A DNA stretch of 64,000 nucleotides from Agrobacterium sp. RAC06 (GTDB taxonomy: Bacteria > Pseudomonadota > Alphaproteobacteria > Rhizobiales > Rhizobiaceae): positions 1,426,001 to 1,490,000 of the forward strand of contig NZ_CP016499.1 in assembly GCF_001713475.1 (NCBI RefSeq), read 5' to 3'. This document shows positions 15,487-24,606 of the stretch, piece after piece. Each line of letters starts with the position of its first letter. Position 1 is the first letter of the stretch. Below the pieces are notes generated by a model, which saw only the letters and a program-made list of their open reading frames with translations, was not told the DNA's origin and ran no database searches. Position numbers and translations under genes: made by a program.

Positions 15487-15951
15487 TCAATCCCGTTCCT
15501 CTCCAACTCGCATCGGCCAGTCGACCACGTAATCCTCGAGATCCTCGACATCGAGCCCCTCCTCCGAGATCGTCCGGCCGCGGGCGGAAATCCCGGCCTG
15601 ATGCACCGTTTCCGCACTGCCCGAGACCAGCGGGTGCCACCAATAGAGGTCGAGGCCTTCATCGATCAGCCGGTAGCCGCAGGTCGGCGGGAGCCACTGG
15701 ATTTCGCGCAGACCCTTCAGTGTCAGCTGGATGCAGTCAGGCACGGTTTCCTGGCGGTTCTCGTAGTCGGAGCAGCGACAGCTGTCGCCATCGAGCAGCT
15801 TGCAGGCAACCGAGGTGAAGACCACCTCGCCGGTGTCCCAGTCCTCGAGTTTGTTGAGACAACAGAGGCCACAGCCATCGCAGAGGCTTTCCCATTCTGC
15901 GTTGCTCATTTCGGCCAGCGTCTTGGTCTTCCAGAAGGGCTGTTCGGTCAT
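15487..15951 (-). CDS. YcgN family cysteine-cluster protein (UPF0260)
   Basis: A 154-residue protein with the cysteine-rich N-terminal motif [12 protein letters not shown] and further Cys in [19 protein letters not shown], as in the YcgN/UPF0260 family, which is thought to bind zinc or an iron-sulfur cluster. The stretch [23 protein letters not shown] is also typical. The biological role is not established. The ATG at 15951 is preferred over the TTG at 15963. Convergent with the acetyltransferase gene. Confidence 0.9.
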   Translation of the reverse strand: MTEQPFWKTKTLAEMSNAEWESLCDGCGLCCLNKLEDWDTGEVVFTSVACKLLDGDSCRCSDYENRQETVPDCIQLTLKGLREIQWLPPTCGYRLIDEGLDLYWWHPLVSGSAETVHQAGISARGRTISEEGLDVEDLEDYVVDWPMRVGEERD

Positions 15952-16232
15952 CGTCTCGTTCAACTGACTGTGGTCTTTCGGTCTTGCTGTGGCATCTGGC
16001 TGCGGTGCTGGCCGCTATCCTCGACCAGTCGGTGGCCGGGGTGCAACGCCCGCCGCCAAAAGCGCGTCCGGGGCCGCGCCGGGTTCACCATGGCCGGCGA
16101 AACCGCTTGTTCTTTTACGGCAAATCGACCATCACTCACATAATGACGACACGCCCGTAATCTCTCCGGGTCCTGATCCCAATCGGCGGGCGCGTCAAGG
16201 GAGCCGACAACAAGTTTTCGGGAAAAGCCACG

Positions 16233-18485
16233 GTGGCCGACAACGACAAGCCTGACGATCTTCAGCCTGCGGAGCGCCTCGGCGGCGCCGACAGCGGCGA
16301 TCGGCCAGCTTCGGGCGCTGCTGGGACCAGCACCGAAAAGCCACAGAAGCTGAAGCGTCACATCTTTCTCAAGATCGACAGCTGGCTCGACTCGACGCTG
16401 TGGAATGCCGGTTACGACCTCGCCGAGGCCTGGGAAGAAATCACCATCTTCTTTCGCCGCTTCCGTGTGCGCGGCCTCAAGAAGCTCGGCTTCGAGATCG
16501 CCGGCGAAGCCATGACGCTCGGCACGGCGGGCATGGTGCTCTTGCTCGCGCTTGCCCAGCCGGCCTTCGAGGAAACCAAGAAGGACTGGCGCAACCACGA
16601 CAATTTCGCCGTCACCTTCCTCGATCGCTACGGCAACACGATCGGCCATCGCGGCATCATTCATGAAAACTCCGTTCCGGTCGACGAATTGCCGGACCAC
16701 CTGGTCAAGGCGGTTCTGGCGACGGAAGACCGGCGCTTCTTCGATCACTTCGGCATCGACTTCATCGGTCTTGCGCGCGCCATGACGGAGAATGCCAAGG
16801 CCGGCGAAGTGGTGCAGGGCGGCTCGACGCTGACGCAGCAGCTGGCGAAGAACCTCTTCCTCACCAATGAGCGGTCGATCGAGCGCAAGATCAAGGAAGC
16901 CTATCTCGCGCTCTGGCTCGAGGCGAACCTGTCGAAGAAGGAAATCCTGTCGCTCTATCTCGACCGCGCCTATATGGGCGGTGGCACGTTTGGCGCAGCA
17001 GCCGCCTCGCAATTCTACTTCGGCAAGAACATCACCGAAGTGACGCTTGCCGAAGCGGCGATGCTGGCCGGCCTGTTCAAGGCGCCGGCGAAATATGCCC
17101 CGCATGTCAACCTGCCGGCGGCGCGTGCCCGCGCCAACGACGTTCTCACCAACATGGTGCAGAGCGGGCTGATGACCGAGGGCCAGGTGGTCGCGGCACG
17201 CCGCAATCCGGCTTCCGTCATCGACCGCGACGAAAAGGATGCGCCCGATTTCTTCCTCGACTGGGCCTTCGAGGAGGTGCAGCGCATCGCGGCCCGCTTC
17301 AAGGATCATACGCTGGTCGTGCGCACGACAATCGATCTTGGCCTGCAGCAGGCAGCCGAAGAGGCGGTCGCCTCGTCTCTGCGCGAATATGGCGAGAGCT
17401 ACAACGTCAAGCAGGGCGCCCTGGTGATGGTCGAAAACGGCGGGGCGGTGCGCGCCATGGTCGGCGGACGCGACTATGGCGAGAGCCAGTTCAACCGCGC
17501 GACAAGGGCGCTGCGCCAGCCCGGTTCGTCCTTCAAGATGTACACCTACGCGCTGGCCATGGAGAACGGCTATACGCCGGAAACCGTGGTTGTCGATGCG
17601 CCGGTCGCCTGGGGCAACTGGAGCCCGCAGAACTACGGTCGCAGCTTTTCCGGCCGGGTGACCATGGAAACGGCGCTGGCGAAATCGATCAACACGATCC
17701 CGGTCCGGCTCGCCAAGGAAAAATTCGGCATCGACGCGATCATCCAGACGACCAAGGCGATGGGTGTGGAGACGCCGATCAAGAAGGACGTGACGATCCC
17801 GCTCGGCACGTCGGAAGTCACCGTCATGGATCAGGCGACCGCCTATGCCGTGCTACCGGCCGACGGTTATGCCTCGCGCCGCCACGGCATCGCGCAGATC
17901 GTCAATTATGCCGGCGAGGTGCTTTACGACTTCGAGCGCGACGCGCCCGCGCCCGAGCGCATCCTGTCGGAACAGGCCGCCCGCTCGATGAACCAGATGA
18001 TGACCAAGATCCCCTATATCGGCACGGCACGGCGCGCGGCGGTTGACGGGATCCTGACCGCCGGCAAGACCGGTACGACCCAGGCTTACCGCGATGCCTG
18101 GTTCGTCGGCTATACCGGCAATTACACCGCCGCCGTCTGGTTCGGAAACGACGACTATACCTCGACCAACAACATGACGGGCGGCTCGCTGCCGGCCATG
18201 ACCTTCAAGAAGCTGATGGACTATGCCCATCAGGGCATCGACATCAAGCCGATCCCCGGCGTCGACCAGCCGATGCCGGAGAGGGAGGCCAAGCCCGAAG
18301 TCGCAGATGCCGCCAATCCGGATGCTCTGCCGCCGATGGTGCGTCCGCGCTCGCTGTCATCGCAATCGACCCGCCTGATCCGGGAGCTTGCAACGCGGCT
18401 GAAATCTGCCGACGCGCTTTCGGCACCGGCGGGCACGGCACAGGCGGCGATAGAGCCCGAAACGACGGGATCGACCGGTCGTTAA
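16233..18485 (+). CDS. Class A penicillin-binding protein (PBP1-type)
   Basis: A 750-residue bifunctional peptidoglycan synthase anchored by one membrane helix near residues 95-110. The glycosyltransferase domain has EDRRFFDHFGID near 166 and GGSTLTQQLAKNLF near 196. The transpeptidase domain has the SxxK nucleophile in QPGSSFKMY near 432, SIN near 488 and KTGTT near 611. It polymerises and crosslinks cell-wall glycan strands in the periplasm. The start is GTG at 16233; the residues before the membrane helix are hydrophilic and low in complexity. The C-terminal tail after residue 680 is Pro/Ala-rich. Rhizobia carry several such PBPs; which paralogue this is cannot be told. Confidence 0.92.
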   Translation: MADNDKPDDLQPAERLGGADSGDRPASGAAGTSTEKPQKLKRHIFLKIDSWLDSTLWNAGYDLAEAWEEITIFFRRFRVRGLKKLGFEIAGEAMTLGTAGMVLLLALAQPAFEETKKDWRNHDNFAVTFLDRYGNTIGHRGIIHENSVPVDELPDHLVKAVLATEDRRFFDHFGIDFIGLARAMTENAKAGEVVQGGSTLTQQLAKNLFLTNERSIERKIKEAYLALWLEANLSKKEILSLYLDRAYMGGGTFGAAAASQFYFGKNITEVTLAEAAMLAGLFKAPAKYAPHVNLPAARARANDVLTNMVQSGLMTEGQVVAARRNPASVIDRDEKDAPDFFLDWAFEEVQRIAARFKDHTLVVRTTIDLGLQQAAEEAVASSLREYGESYNVKQGALVMVENGGAVRAMVGGRDYGESQFNRATRALRQPGSSFKMYTYALAMENGYTPETVVVDAPVAWGNWSPQNYGRSFSGRVTMETALAKSINTIPVRLAKEKFGIDAIIQTTKAMGVETPIKKDVTIPLGTSEVTVMDQATAYAVLPADGYASRRHGIAQIVNYAGEVLYDFERDAPAPERILSEQAARSMNQMMTKIPYIGTARRAAVDGILTAGKTGTTQAYRDAWFVGYTGNYTAAVWFGNDDYTSTNNMTGGSLPAMTFKKLMDYAHQGIDIKPIPGVDQPMPEREAKPEVADAANPDALPPMVRPRSLSSQSTRLIRELATRLKSADALSAPAGTAQAAIEPETTGSTGR

Positions 18486-18799
18486 GACAATCACAAGTTT
18501 ACTTCATCTCAAGCACGGTGGCTGCGAATCACGACAGCGGCGCGTCGGCTTTCGGCACTCTGTGCGTCCCATCGAGGCACAGGCCTGCGCCCGCACTTCC
18601 CTACCATCCTGAATTGAAACAGGTTGCAGTTTCCAAGGCGTTCCAGGTCGTCAAGCGTTCACCAACGGTTAACCATGTCGCTTGTGTTCATCCATGATTT
18701 CTCGTATTGGCACATCGCCTTCACCCCAAATTAAGGGGGCCAGACATACATTTCGGCTGTTTCGACGGTTCATATATTTCAATCGGTGATTGGACATCC
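18486..18799. other. Intergenic region between PBP and GGDEF genes
   Basis: 314 bp with no convincing ORF. It contains TTAACCAT at 18669-18676, a CtrA-type site, on the coding strand of the GGDEF gene. Otherwise no terminator or repeat was recognised. Confidence 0.6.
18669..18676 (+). promoter_or_regulatory. CtrA-like binding site (TTAACCAT)
   Basis: Matches the alphaproteobacterial CtrA motif TTAACCAT exactly, 124 bp before the GGDEF start at 18800. An eight-base match alone is weak evidence. Confidence 0.35.
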
Positions 18800-19990
18800 A
18801 TGATGAGATGGCTCGGACTTCCCGCTAGGCCCCGATTGACGGTGGAGCAGTATGCGGCGTTTCTCGAAGATCGCGCAGCTTTGCGCAGCCGAATGCTGAA
18901 GGCTGCCGTTGTCTGTGTTCTGATCTTCTATCTCACCTGCTTTCTCTTCGATCTGTGGTTGCTCGGCGATGTCACCATGCTGTCGGCGGTTCTGCGCTTC
19001 GGCGTGATGCTGCCGATCGCGATTGGCCTGCTCGTCTACATTGCCGGCAAACATCCGATCGAGAAGAAGGAGATCGCGGCGATCCTCGTCGCGCTTCTCG
19101 CCAATGTCTGCTGGTGCGCGATCCTCGTCTCCAGTTCGAGCCCGGGCGTGCTCACCTATTTCTACGCGGCCGCGACCTTCCAGATGGCAATCACGATTGC
19201 CGCCGCCTCGCCGTTCCGTCCGGCGCTGCGCGCCAGCATCTTCACCTTCTGCCTCAACTATTCGGTCATCTGGTTCCTGGAGGGGGCCAGCCCCTCCTAT
19301 GTCATCCAGCATCTGGCGGTCTACATGCCGACGGTGTTGATGACGCTGCTGGTCTCCTATCAGCTCGAGGTGGAGGCGCTTACCAGCCATCTGCAGATGC
19401 AGGAAAACGAAGCGCTTAAGCGGGAGTTGTCGCGGCAGAACAAGGATCTCGCCCGGCTCTCGGTCACCGACCCGCTGACCAGGCTTGCAAACCGTCGCGG
19501 CACCGAGATGGAGTTGATGCGGCTTGCGACGGACGTGCCGGACGAGGCGCGGCGCGTGGTGCTGCTGGTCGCCGATGTCGATCACTTCAAGGCCTATAAC
19601 GACGCCTATGGCCACGGCGCGGGCGACGAATGTCTGAAACGGGTGGCCCGCGCCATGCGCCGGGCCCTGCCGATGGAGGCGCATCTCGCCCGCCATGGCG
19701 GCGAGGAATTCCTCGCCATCTTCTCCGACGCCGACAGGGACATGGCACCGACGCTGGCCGAGAGCCTGCGTCGCGCAGTGCGCCAGCTCGGCATCGCCCA
19801 CGGCTTTACCGGCGACCGGAACACCTATGTGACGATCAGCGTCGGCGCGGTCTCGGGCACGATCCAGTCCGAGGGCGACTTCGAGCGCCTGCTCGACATG
19901 GCCGACCGCGCGCTCTACGCCGCCAAGGCCGACGGCCGCAACACCTGGCGCGTCAGCCTCGATGAGGACGAGGCGCGGGTGGTGGCGTGA
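18800..19990 (+). CDS. Membrane diguanylate cyclase (GGDEF)
   Basis: A 396-residue protein with six predicted membrane helices (about residues 35-190), a short coiled coil (HLQMQENEALKRELSRQNKDLARL) and a C-terminal GGDEF domain with RHGGEEF and VADVDHFKAYNDAYGH. Both catalytic stretches are intact, so cyclic di-GMP synthesis is expected. The I-site RxxD is absent (PMEAHLARHGGEEF). The ATG at 18800 begins MMRWLGLP; the longer frame needs a TTG at 18707. Its 3' end overlaps the end of the convergent GGDEF gene by 38 bp. Confidence 0.88.
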   Translation: MMRWLGLPARPRLTVEQYAAFLEDRAALRSRMLKAAVVCVLIFYLTCFLFDLWLLGDVTMLSAVLRFGVMLPIAIGLLVYIAGKHPIEKKEIAAILVALLANVCWCAILVSSSSPGVLTYFYAAATFQMAITIAAASPFRPALRASIFTFCLNYSVIWFLEGASPSYVIQHLAVYMPTVLMTLLVSYQLEVEALTSHLQMQENEALKRELSRQNKDLARLSVTDPLTRLANRRGTEMELMRLATDVPDEARRVVLLVADVDHFKAYNDAYGHGAGDECLKRVARAMRRALPMEAHLARHGGEEFLAIFSDADRDMAPTLAESLRRAVRQLGIAHGFTGDRNTYVTISVGAVSGTIQSEGDFERLLDMADRALYAAKADGRNTWRVSLDEDEARVVA

Positions 19991-21698
19991 GGGTGAGTGC
20001 GGGGCTTTCGCCGACTGCGCCTCCCCTGTTGCCGCCGCGAGTTCTGTTGCGTCCCGCCCTCTTGGCTTCGTAAAGCAGCTTGTCGGCCCGTTCGTACAAA
20101 GCGGGAAAGCCTTCATCGCCAGAGATCGAGGTGATGCCCATGCTTGCAGTCACGGCCCCGGCGAGTGCTGGAACGGCGCTGGCGACGGTCGTCGGGATCG
20201 CCTGGCGGCGTAGCTCGGCCTCTCCATCGACGTCATGCCCGCGCAGCACCAGCAGGAACTCTTCGCCACCCAGGCGATAGGCGCGGACGTCCGGCCCGGC
20301 CTTGAGTGCGGCAGCGACTGCCTTCAGCACCTCATCGCCAACACCATGCCCGTAGCCATCATTGATCGCCTTGAAATGATCGACGTCGATGACAGCCAGT
20401 GCGGTAAAGCGGTCGGTGCGAAGCTGCTCGAAATGGCGCTCGATCGCGCGTCTGTTGAGCAAACCCGTCAACGGATCGGTTTCAGACAGACGCTCGAGCA
20501 GCTCCGCCTCGTTCAGCGCACGATCCCGCTCACGTCTGATCAGTACAAAACGATCTGCCACGCCAAGCGTTGTGAGCAGCACTTCAAACATGCAGCCGAA
20601 ATAGAACAGCAGCATGGCATCCTGGCTGGGCAGTCCCGGCATTACGCCCGTCACCAACCGTATCAGTCCGACCAGTATCAATGGCGCGTAGCCAATGGCC
20701 TGGAACCTTGCGGCGCGGCTTCCGCGGCGCAATGAGTCGATCATGGAGAAGAGAAAGACGGCAAGAACCGGGGTAAATGCTGCCGTGTAGACGGTCGATT
20801 GCACCGGACGGGCCACGAAGGGGAAGCTCGCGTGGAAGACACTGAGGAAGATCGCCCATGCGGCACAATAGGGAAGGATGCGCCGCAGGAGGGGATGCAG
20901 CATTCCTTGCTCGATGAAGCTGTAGGTGAACATCGCGCCTGAAGCGATCGTCAAACCGAAGATCAGCGTCGTCATCCAGCTTAGCGTCATGGGCGGAGGA
21001 TTGAAGAACACGACCGACAGACCTGATGTGACGACAAGCGTCATCAGCAGCGACAATGTCAGCGCCGAGTGCCAGAGAACGAAGGGTTGCCGGAGGGCTC
21101 GATAGAATGCTGCATTGAAAATGAGGGGCATGACGAGCATGCCGGAGAGCCCGGCCATCAACAGCAGAAACCGCAGATCGTCACGGCCAGCGCCTGCGTC
21201 CGCAGGTGAAAGATAGGCTTGCTCCAATGTCATCTGGTGAGAGGGCAGATCAAAGACCGCGACGACATGCCGGGTCATCTCCGTGACATCAGGCAGGGCT
21301 GCATTGAAGTAGCCACCAGCCATCGAGCTGCGCAAGGAGGCGGAAGGATAGGACGTCTGGCGAATTCCACCATCCTTGTCGATCGCCAGCAGATGCACGG
21401 CTTCGAGCGCGCTTCGCCTCGAGAGAAGATATTGCGGCGGTGTCCTATCGGGTTCGATATCGAAGCGAAGCAGCACACGCTCGGCAGCGATCGAGAACGC
21501 CTGGCCCGCGCCGGAGCAGGACCATCTTTGTTCATCGCGCGCCACCGCAACGGGATCATCCGCCAGCGTGGCTTCAGCCCAGCAGGACGGGCGAAGGCTG
21601 GTCGCATCGCTCGCATAGGCGGTGTCGGCACCCAGTTTTGCCAGCACCACCAGAAACAGACATGCCAATAAATTCTTAAAGAAACCGTTGGAAATCAT
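19953..21698 (-). CDS. 7TMR-DISM sensor diguanylate cyclase (GGDEF)
   Basis: A 581-residue membrane sensor. A signal peptide (ISNGFFKNLLACLFLVVLAK, cleavage after AYA) leads into a periplasmic 7TMR-DISM extracellular domain (to about residue 180), then seven membrane helices (about 185-390), a short coiled coil and a GGDEF domain with RLGGEEF and VIDVDHFKAINDGYGH. The layout is that of carbohydrate- or small-molecule-sensing diguanylate cyclases. No I-site RxxD is seen. The start at 21698 puts the signal peptide at the very N-terminus; the ATG at 21746 would add 16 residues. It ends with a Pro/Gly-rich tail that overlaps the convergent GGDEF gene. Confidence 0.88.
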   Translation of the reverse strand: MISNGFFKNLLACLFLVVLAKLGADTAYASDATSLRPSCWAEATLADDPVAVARDEQRWSCSGAGQAFSIAAERVLLRFDIEPDRTPPQYLLSRRSALEAVHLLAIDKDGGIRQTSYPSASLRSSMAGGYFNAALPDVTEMTRHVVAVFDLPSHQMTLEQAYLSPADAGAGRDDLRFLLLMAGLSGMLVMPLIFNAAFYRALRQPFVLWHSALTLSLLMTLVVTSGLSVVFFNPPPMTLSWMTTLIFGLTIASGAMFTYSFIEQGMLHPLLRRILPYCAAWAIFLSVFHASFPFVARPVQSTVYTAAFTPVLAVFLFSMIDSLRRGSRAARFQAIGYAPLILVGLIRLVTGVMPGLPSQDAMLLFYFGCMFEVLLTTLGVADRFVLIRRERDRALNEAELLERLSETDPLTGLLNRRAIERHFEQLRTDRFTALAVIDVDHFKAINDGYGHGVGDEVLKAVAAALKAGPDVRAYRLGGEEFLLVLRGHDVDGEAELRRQAIPTTVASAVPALAGAVTASMGITSISGDEGFPALYERADKLLYEAKRAGRNRTRGGNRGGAVGESPALTLTPPPAPRPHRG

Positions 21699-21952
21699 GG
21701 ACTTTTCGATAGCGGAGAAAGCTTTTGATGCCGTTAAGAGGGGCATCTGCTTCTGATGGCGACAAATCAGGCATTCGGAGCCAAGGGGCGGTGTTGGCGC
21801 GTGTCGAGCATGGCTGCCGTCGGCCCGGAGCAGACATACGCGGCATGTGGTATCGGAAAGCCAGACGCATCAATGATATCATCGTCCGCGATGCGAAGGG
21901 CCGTTATTCCTAACTGAGTAATGCGGCAGTCGAGTAGATAGAAAGGCAGAGG

Positions 21953-22555
21953 ATGGGGATGCAGCATTTTCCCGATGATGCGTGGGATGCCTGGACACCG
22001 GAACTGCTTTTCCAGCGCTTCCGCTACCAGAGTTCACCCTGGTATGTGGTCGGAGGCTGGGCACTGGACCTGTGGCAGGGCTACCAGTCTCGCGATCATG
22101 AGGACCTGGAGTTCTGCATACTTTCGGATGATCTCGATCTCTTTCGCGCCCAGTTACCCGAGCTAGATTTCTTCGAGGTCCATAACGGCATGTTTGCTTA
22201 TCTTGCTCCTGAAATGAGGCCTCGACCAGAGACCCACCAATTGTGGGGAGCCGACACGGCCAACGCTTGCTGGCGAATAGACATGATGATCGAACATGGC
22301 ACCCCGGAAATCTGGATTTACAAGCGCGACCCATCGTTGCAGTTGCCTAGATCGACTGTCGTTCGAGAAACACCATCCGGAATTCCTTATCTCGCTCCTG
22401 CTCTCGTCCTTTTGTTTAAGGCAAAACACATTCGGCCCAAAGATGCTGCAGACTTCCAGGCTGCGTTGCCGAAGCTTCACGTTCAGGAAAAAGCCGACCT
22501 ACGATGTTGGCTGGAGGCGATGTATCCCGGACATGAATGGATCACACAGCTTTAA
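21953..22555 (+). CDS. Nucleotidyltransferase-fold protein, ANT(2'')-like
   Basis: A 200-residue protein of the aminoglycoside-2''-adenylyltransferase-like family. The N-terminal YVVGGWALDLWQGYQSRDHEDLEFCI carries the GGWALD helix and the R-x-H-x-D-x-E/D metal motif that follows in LnuA and ANT(2'') relatives. Chromosomal members of this family are common and usually of unknown substrate; a resistance role should not be assumed. SD-like AAAGG precedes the ATG at 21953. The next gene also encodes a nucleotidyltransferase-fold protein. Confidence 0.75.
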   Translation: MGMQHFPDDAWDAWTPELLFQRFRYQSSPWYVVGGWALDLWQGYQSRDHEDLEFCILSDDLDLFRAQLPELDFFEVHNGMFAYLAPEMRPRPETHQLWGADTANACWRIDMMIEHGTPEIWIYKRDPSLQLPRSTVVRETPSGIPYLAPALVLLFKAKHIRPKDAADFQAALPKLHVQEKADLRCWLEAMYPGHEWITQL

Positions 22556-22680
22556 GGAAAGGCAGGATGACCGCTGTTGGCGCAAAGCCGCCATCTGCTC
22601 TGCCCCCCACGACCACCCGCCTTGATGCGTTCCCCCTCCGGCGTTAGGTCCGCAGGCCAATCATGCGAGGGGGCGAGCCA

Positions 22681-23214
22681 GTGTCGCGGACCGACTATCA
22701 GACTGCCGTGCATCAAATCGGCATCCTGGAGGCGCTTGCGGCCTATGATCCGCATGTCGCGGGGACGCCGCCGCTCGGGGTCGACACCCTGACCAGCGAC
22801 ATCGATATTCTCTGCTGTGCGCCGGATGACGAGGCCTTTGTTGCCGATGTGCTGCGGTTCTATGGCGAAATGAGCGGGATTCGCATCTGGCAGTGGATCG
22901 CGAGAGACCGGCCGGTGATTGCGACGTTTCGAGCATGCGGGTGGGATTTCGAAATCTTCGCCAGCCCCCTGCCTGTCGCCGAGCAGTTCGGCTGGCGCCA
23001 TTTCGAGATGGAACGGCGCTTGCTGGGTCTCGGCGGTGACGGGTTCAAAAGCGCCATTCAGGCGCTGCGGCGGCAGGGTTTGAAGACCGAGCCGGCCTTC
23101 TGGTCGGCGCTGGGCCAAGAGGGCGATGCCTATCTCGGCCTGCTGTCTCTGGAACAGGCGACGGATGATGAGCTTCGGGCCAAGCTTGAAGCGGCCGGCT
23201 TCGGGTCACGTTGA
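22681..23214 (+). CDS. DUF4269 nucleotidyltransferase-fold protein
   Basis: A 177-residue DUF4269 protein. The start region ILEALAAYDPHVAGTPPLGVDTLTSDIDILC matches the family core, in which the aspartates of SDIDILC resemble a nucleotidyltransferase metal site. The GTG at 22681 lies 8 nt after GAGGGGG, so it is preferred; the ATG at 22663 lies in front of that site and would give 183 residues. The function is unknown. It follows the ANT(2'')-like gene by 125 bp on the same strand. Confidence 0.8.
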   Translation: MSRTDYQTAVHQIGILEALAAYDPHVAGTPPLGVDTLTSDIDILCCAPDDEAFVADVLRFYGEMSGIRIWQWIARDRPVIATFRACGWDFEIFASPLPVAEQFGWRHFEMERRLLGLGGDGFKSAIQALRRQGLKTEPAFWSALGQEGDAYLGLLSLEQATDDELRAKLEAAGFGSR

Positions 23215-23343
23215 TCCGCGCTGCGGTGCCGGTGGCCTCGGACCTGAGGCGCCAACGGTGCTGGATACGGCTGCCCCTGGCGTCCCCTGCCCTCATCCGG
23301 CCTTTGGTCCGCTTCTCCCCGCCTGTGGGCAGAAGGCAAGACC

Positions 23344-24123
23344 TCACCCCTCCTGCGCCTTGCCGATCGGATAGAGGAAGAGCCGTGTCTTGCGGGTGTC
23401 CGACAGTTCCCAGATCTCGTCGGGATCGACATCCGGCACGGCAAAGCTGTTGGAGACGAAGAGGCTACCGGGCTTCATTTCGCTCGACAGTTTCTGCCAG
23501 AGGGCGGCCATGGGGGCGGGCGAGAGGAAGGCATAGACCAAGTCTTCCTGCGCGACATTCGTCTTCCAGAGATCGCCGCGGCGGATCTCGCCCTTGCCCG
23601 AGATACGCGACATGAGGCGGGCTGCGAGATAGACGGCCGGCGCGTTCTCCACACCGCGCGCCCGCCTTCCCTCGCCGTCCAGCGCGCGGACCACGCCGCC
23701 GAGGCCGCAGCCGAGGTCGAGCATGCGGGTCGCGCCGCGATCGCGCATCATGTCCTTCAGGACCGAGGCCGTTTCGGGGTTGGTGAGATAGAGCGGCACG
23801 CGGCCGCGAGTGGTGTTGGAAAAGACCAGCGCCAGTAGGAGGAAGGCAAGGCCGAAGGGCCAGGCCGGCAGATTGCCGAGCAGCATGACCGAGCCCATGG
23901 CGAGCGGAAAGAGGAAGGCGATCAGCAGCCACCAGCGCGGAAGGCGCAGAAGCGCACAGATCAGTGCGGCAAGCGCGCCCTGCAGGACGAGCGCGATCGC
24001 GATCAGCGGCAGGCGCTCGACCGAGGTCGACAGCGGCGCCGTCACGGTGGCCACCACCGGCAGGGCGACGACCTGGGCGAGAAGCGCGCCGAGGATCGGC
24101 GTCTTGCGGAAAAGGGCGAGCAT
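23344..24123 (-). CDS. Membrane-anchored class I SAM-dependent methyltransferase
   Basis: A 259-residue protein with three or four N-terminal hydrophobic helices (about residues 5-105) followed by a methyltransferase fold. Motif I is MLDLGCGLGGVVRAL near 130, followed by GVENAPAVYLAARLM, where the acidic E would bind the SAM ribose. The joining of a membrane part and this domain is usual in a rhizobial and proteobacterial family of unknown substrate, with resemblance to lysine methyltransferase-like folds. The ATG at 24123 follows CGGAGACCGA. Confidence 0.82.
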   Translation of the reverse strand: MLALFRKTPILGALLAQVVALPVVATVTAPLSTSVERLPLIAIALVLQGALAALICALLRLPRWWLLIAFLFPLAMGSVMLLGNLPAWPFGLAFLLLALVFSNTTRGRVPLYLTNPETASVLKDMMRDRGATRMLDLGCGLGGVVRALDGEGRRARGVENAPAVYLAARLMSRISGKGEIRRGDLWKTNVAQEDLVYAFLSPAPMAALWQKLSSEMKPGSLFVSNSFAVPDVDPDEIWELSDTRKTRLFLYPIGKAQEG

Positions 24124-24606
24124 TCGGTCTCCGGCAGGTTTCGAACCGCGCGACACTGGCAGGTGGTGGGGCGATTCTCAAGGGCGGACCCTACCCTTGC
24201 GGGGAAGCGCTGGAGCAAAGTTCCGGGGTGGGTGGCCGCTTGAGCATGCCTGAGGCGTGATCACCTCCACGCGCCGCTTCGCGGGCGATCTCCACCCTCA
24301 TCCTGAGGTGCCCTCACAAGGCGAGGCCTCGAAGGATCGAGGCCTCAGCTTTGCCACCCGCCCTCGTCCTTCGAGGGTCGCTTCGCTCCCGCCTCAGGAC
24401 GAGGGCAAGCCAACGGACAGGAACGGGAACGGGAACGGGAACGGGAACGGGAACGGGCAAGTAACGCAAGGTTCGCGTCCGGGCTACAGGTGGACCGGGT
24501 GCGGCGGGTTTATCGCGCCGGTCTTGCGCCCTCTCTTTGCGGCTGGCATCGTCGCGTGCGACCAGCCAAGGCCGTTCGGTCGCCACAGGTCACTTAGGGA
24601 ATATGC
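24124..24606. other. Repeat-filled intergenic region
   Basis: About 480 bp without a credible gene. 24185-24245 is a degenerate copy of the GC-rich mosaic repeat. 24292-24415 is another palindromic repeat with arms of the type CCTCGTCCTTCGAGG and CCTCAGGACGAGG. The tandem array at 24421-24457 follows. The promoter of the membrane protein gene at 24607 must lie in the last 120 bp; no consensus was evident. Confidence 0.6.
24421..24457. repeat. Tandem 6-bp repeat (GAACGG, 6 units)
   Basis: Six perfect GAACGG units in a row plus one base. The array is intergenic and would be prone to slippage. Confidence 0.92.

Noticed and set aside
15960..17309. 449-codon open frame on the minus strand
   Set aside because: It lies opposite the penicillin-binding protein, whose catalytic motifs are all present; the minus-strand product has no domain and an Arg/His/Gly-heavy composition typical of high-GC antisense frames.
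18779..20116. 445-codon open frame on the minus strand
   Set aside because: Antisense to a clear GGDEF gene; no motifs.
21725..21913. 62-codon ORF between the 7TMR-DISM cyclase and the nucleotidyltransferase-fold gene
   Set aside because: No ribosome-binding site, Arg/Gly-rich random-looking product, overlaps the likely promoter of the cyclase gene.
21953..22555. Aminoglycoside resistance gene
   Set aside because: The family resemblance is to the broad ANT(2'')-like group; nothing in the sequence shows resistance activity or mobility.
24421..24457. Possible regulatory iteron array
   Set aside because: Perfect 6-bp units without a replication gene nearby; best read as slippage-prone simple repeat.
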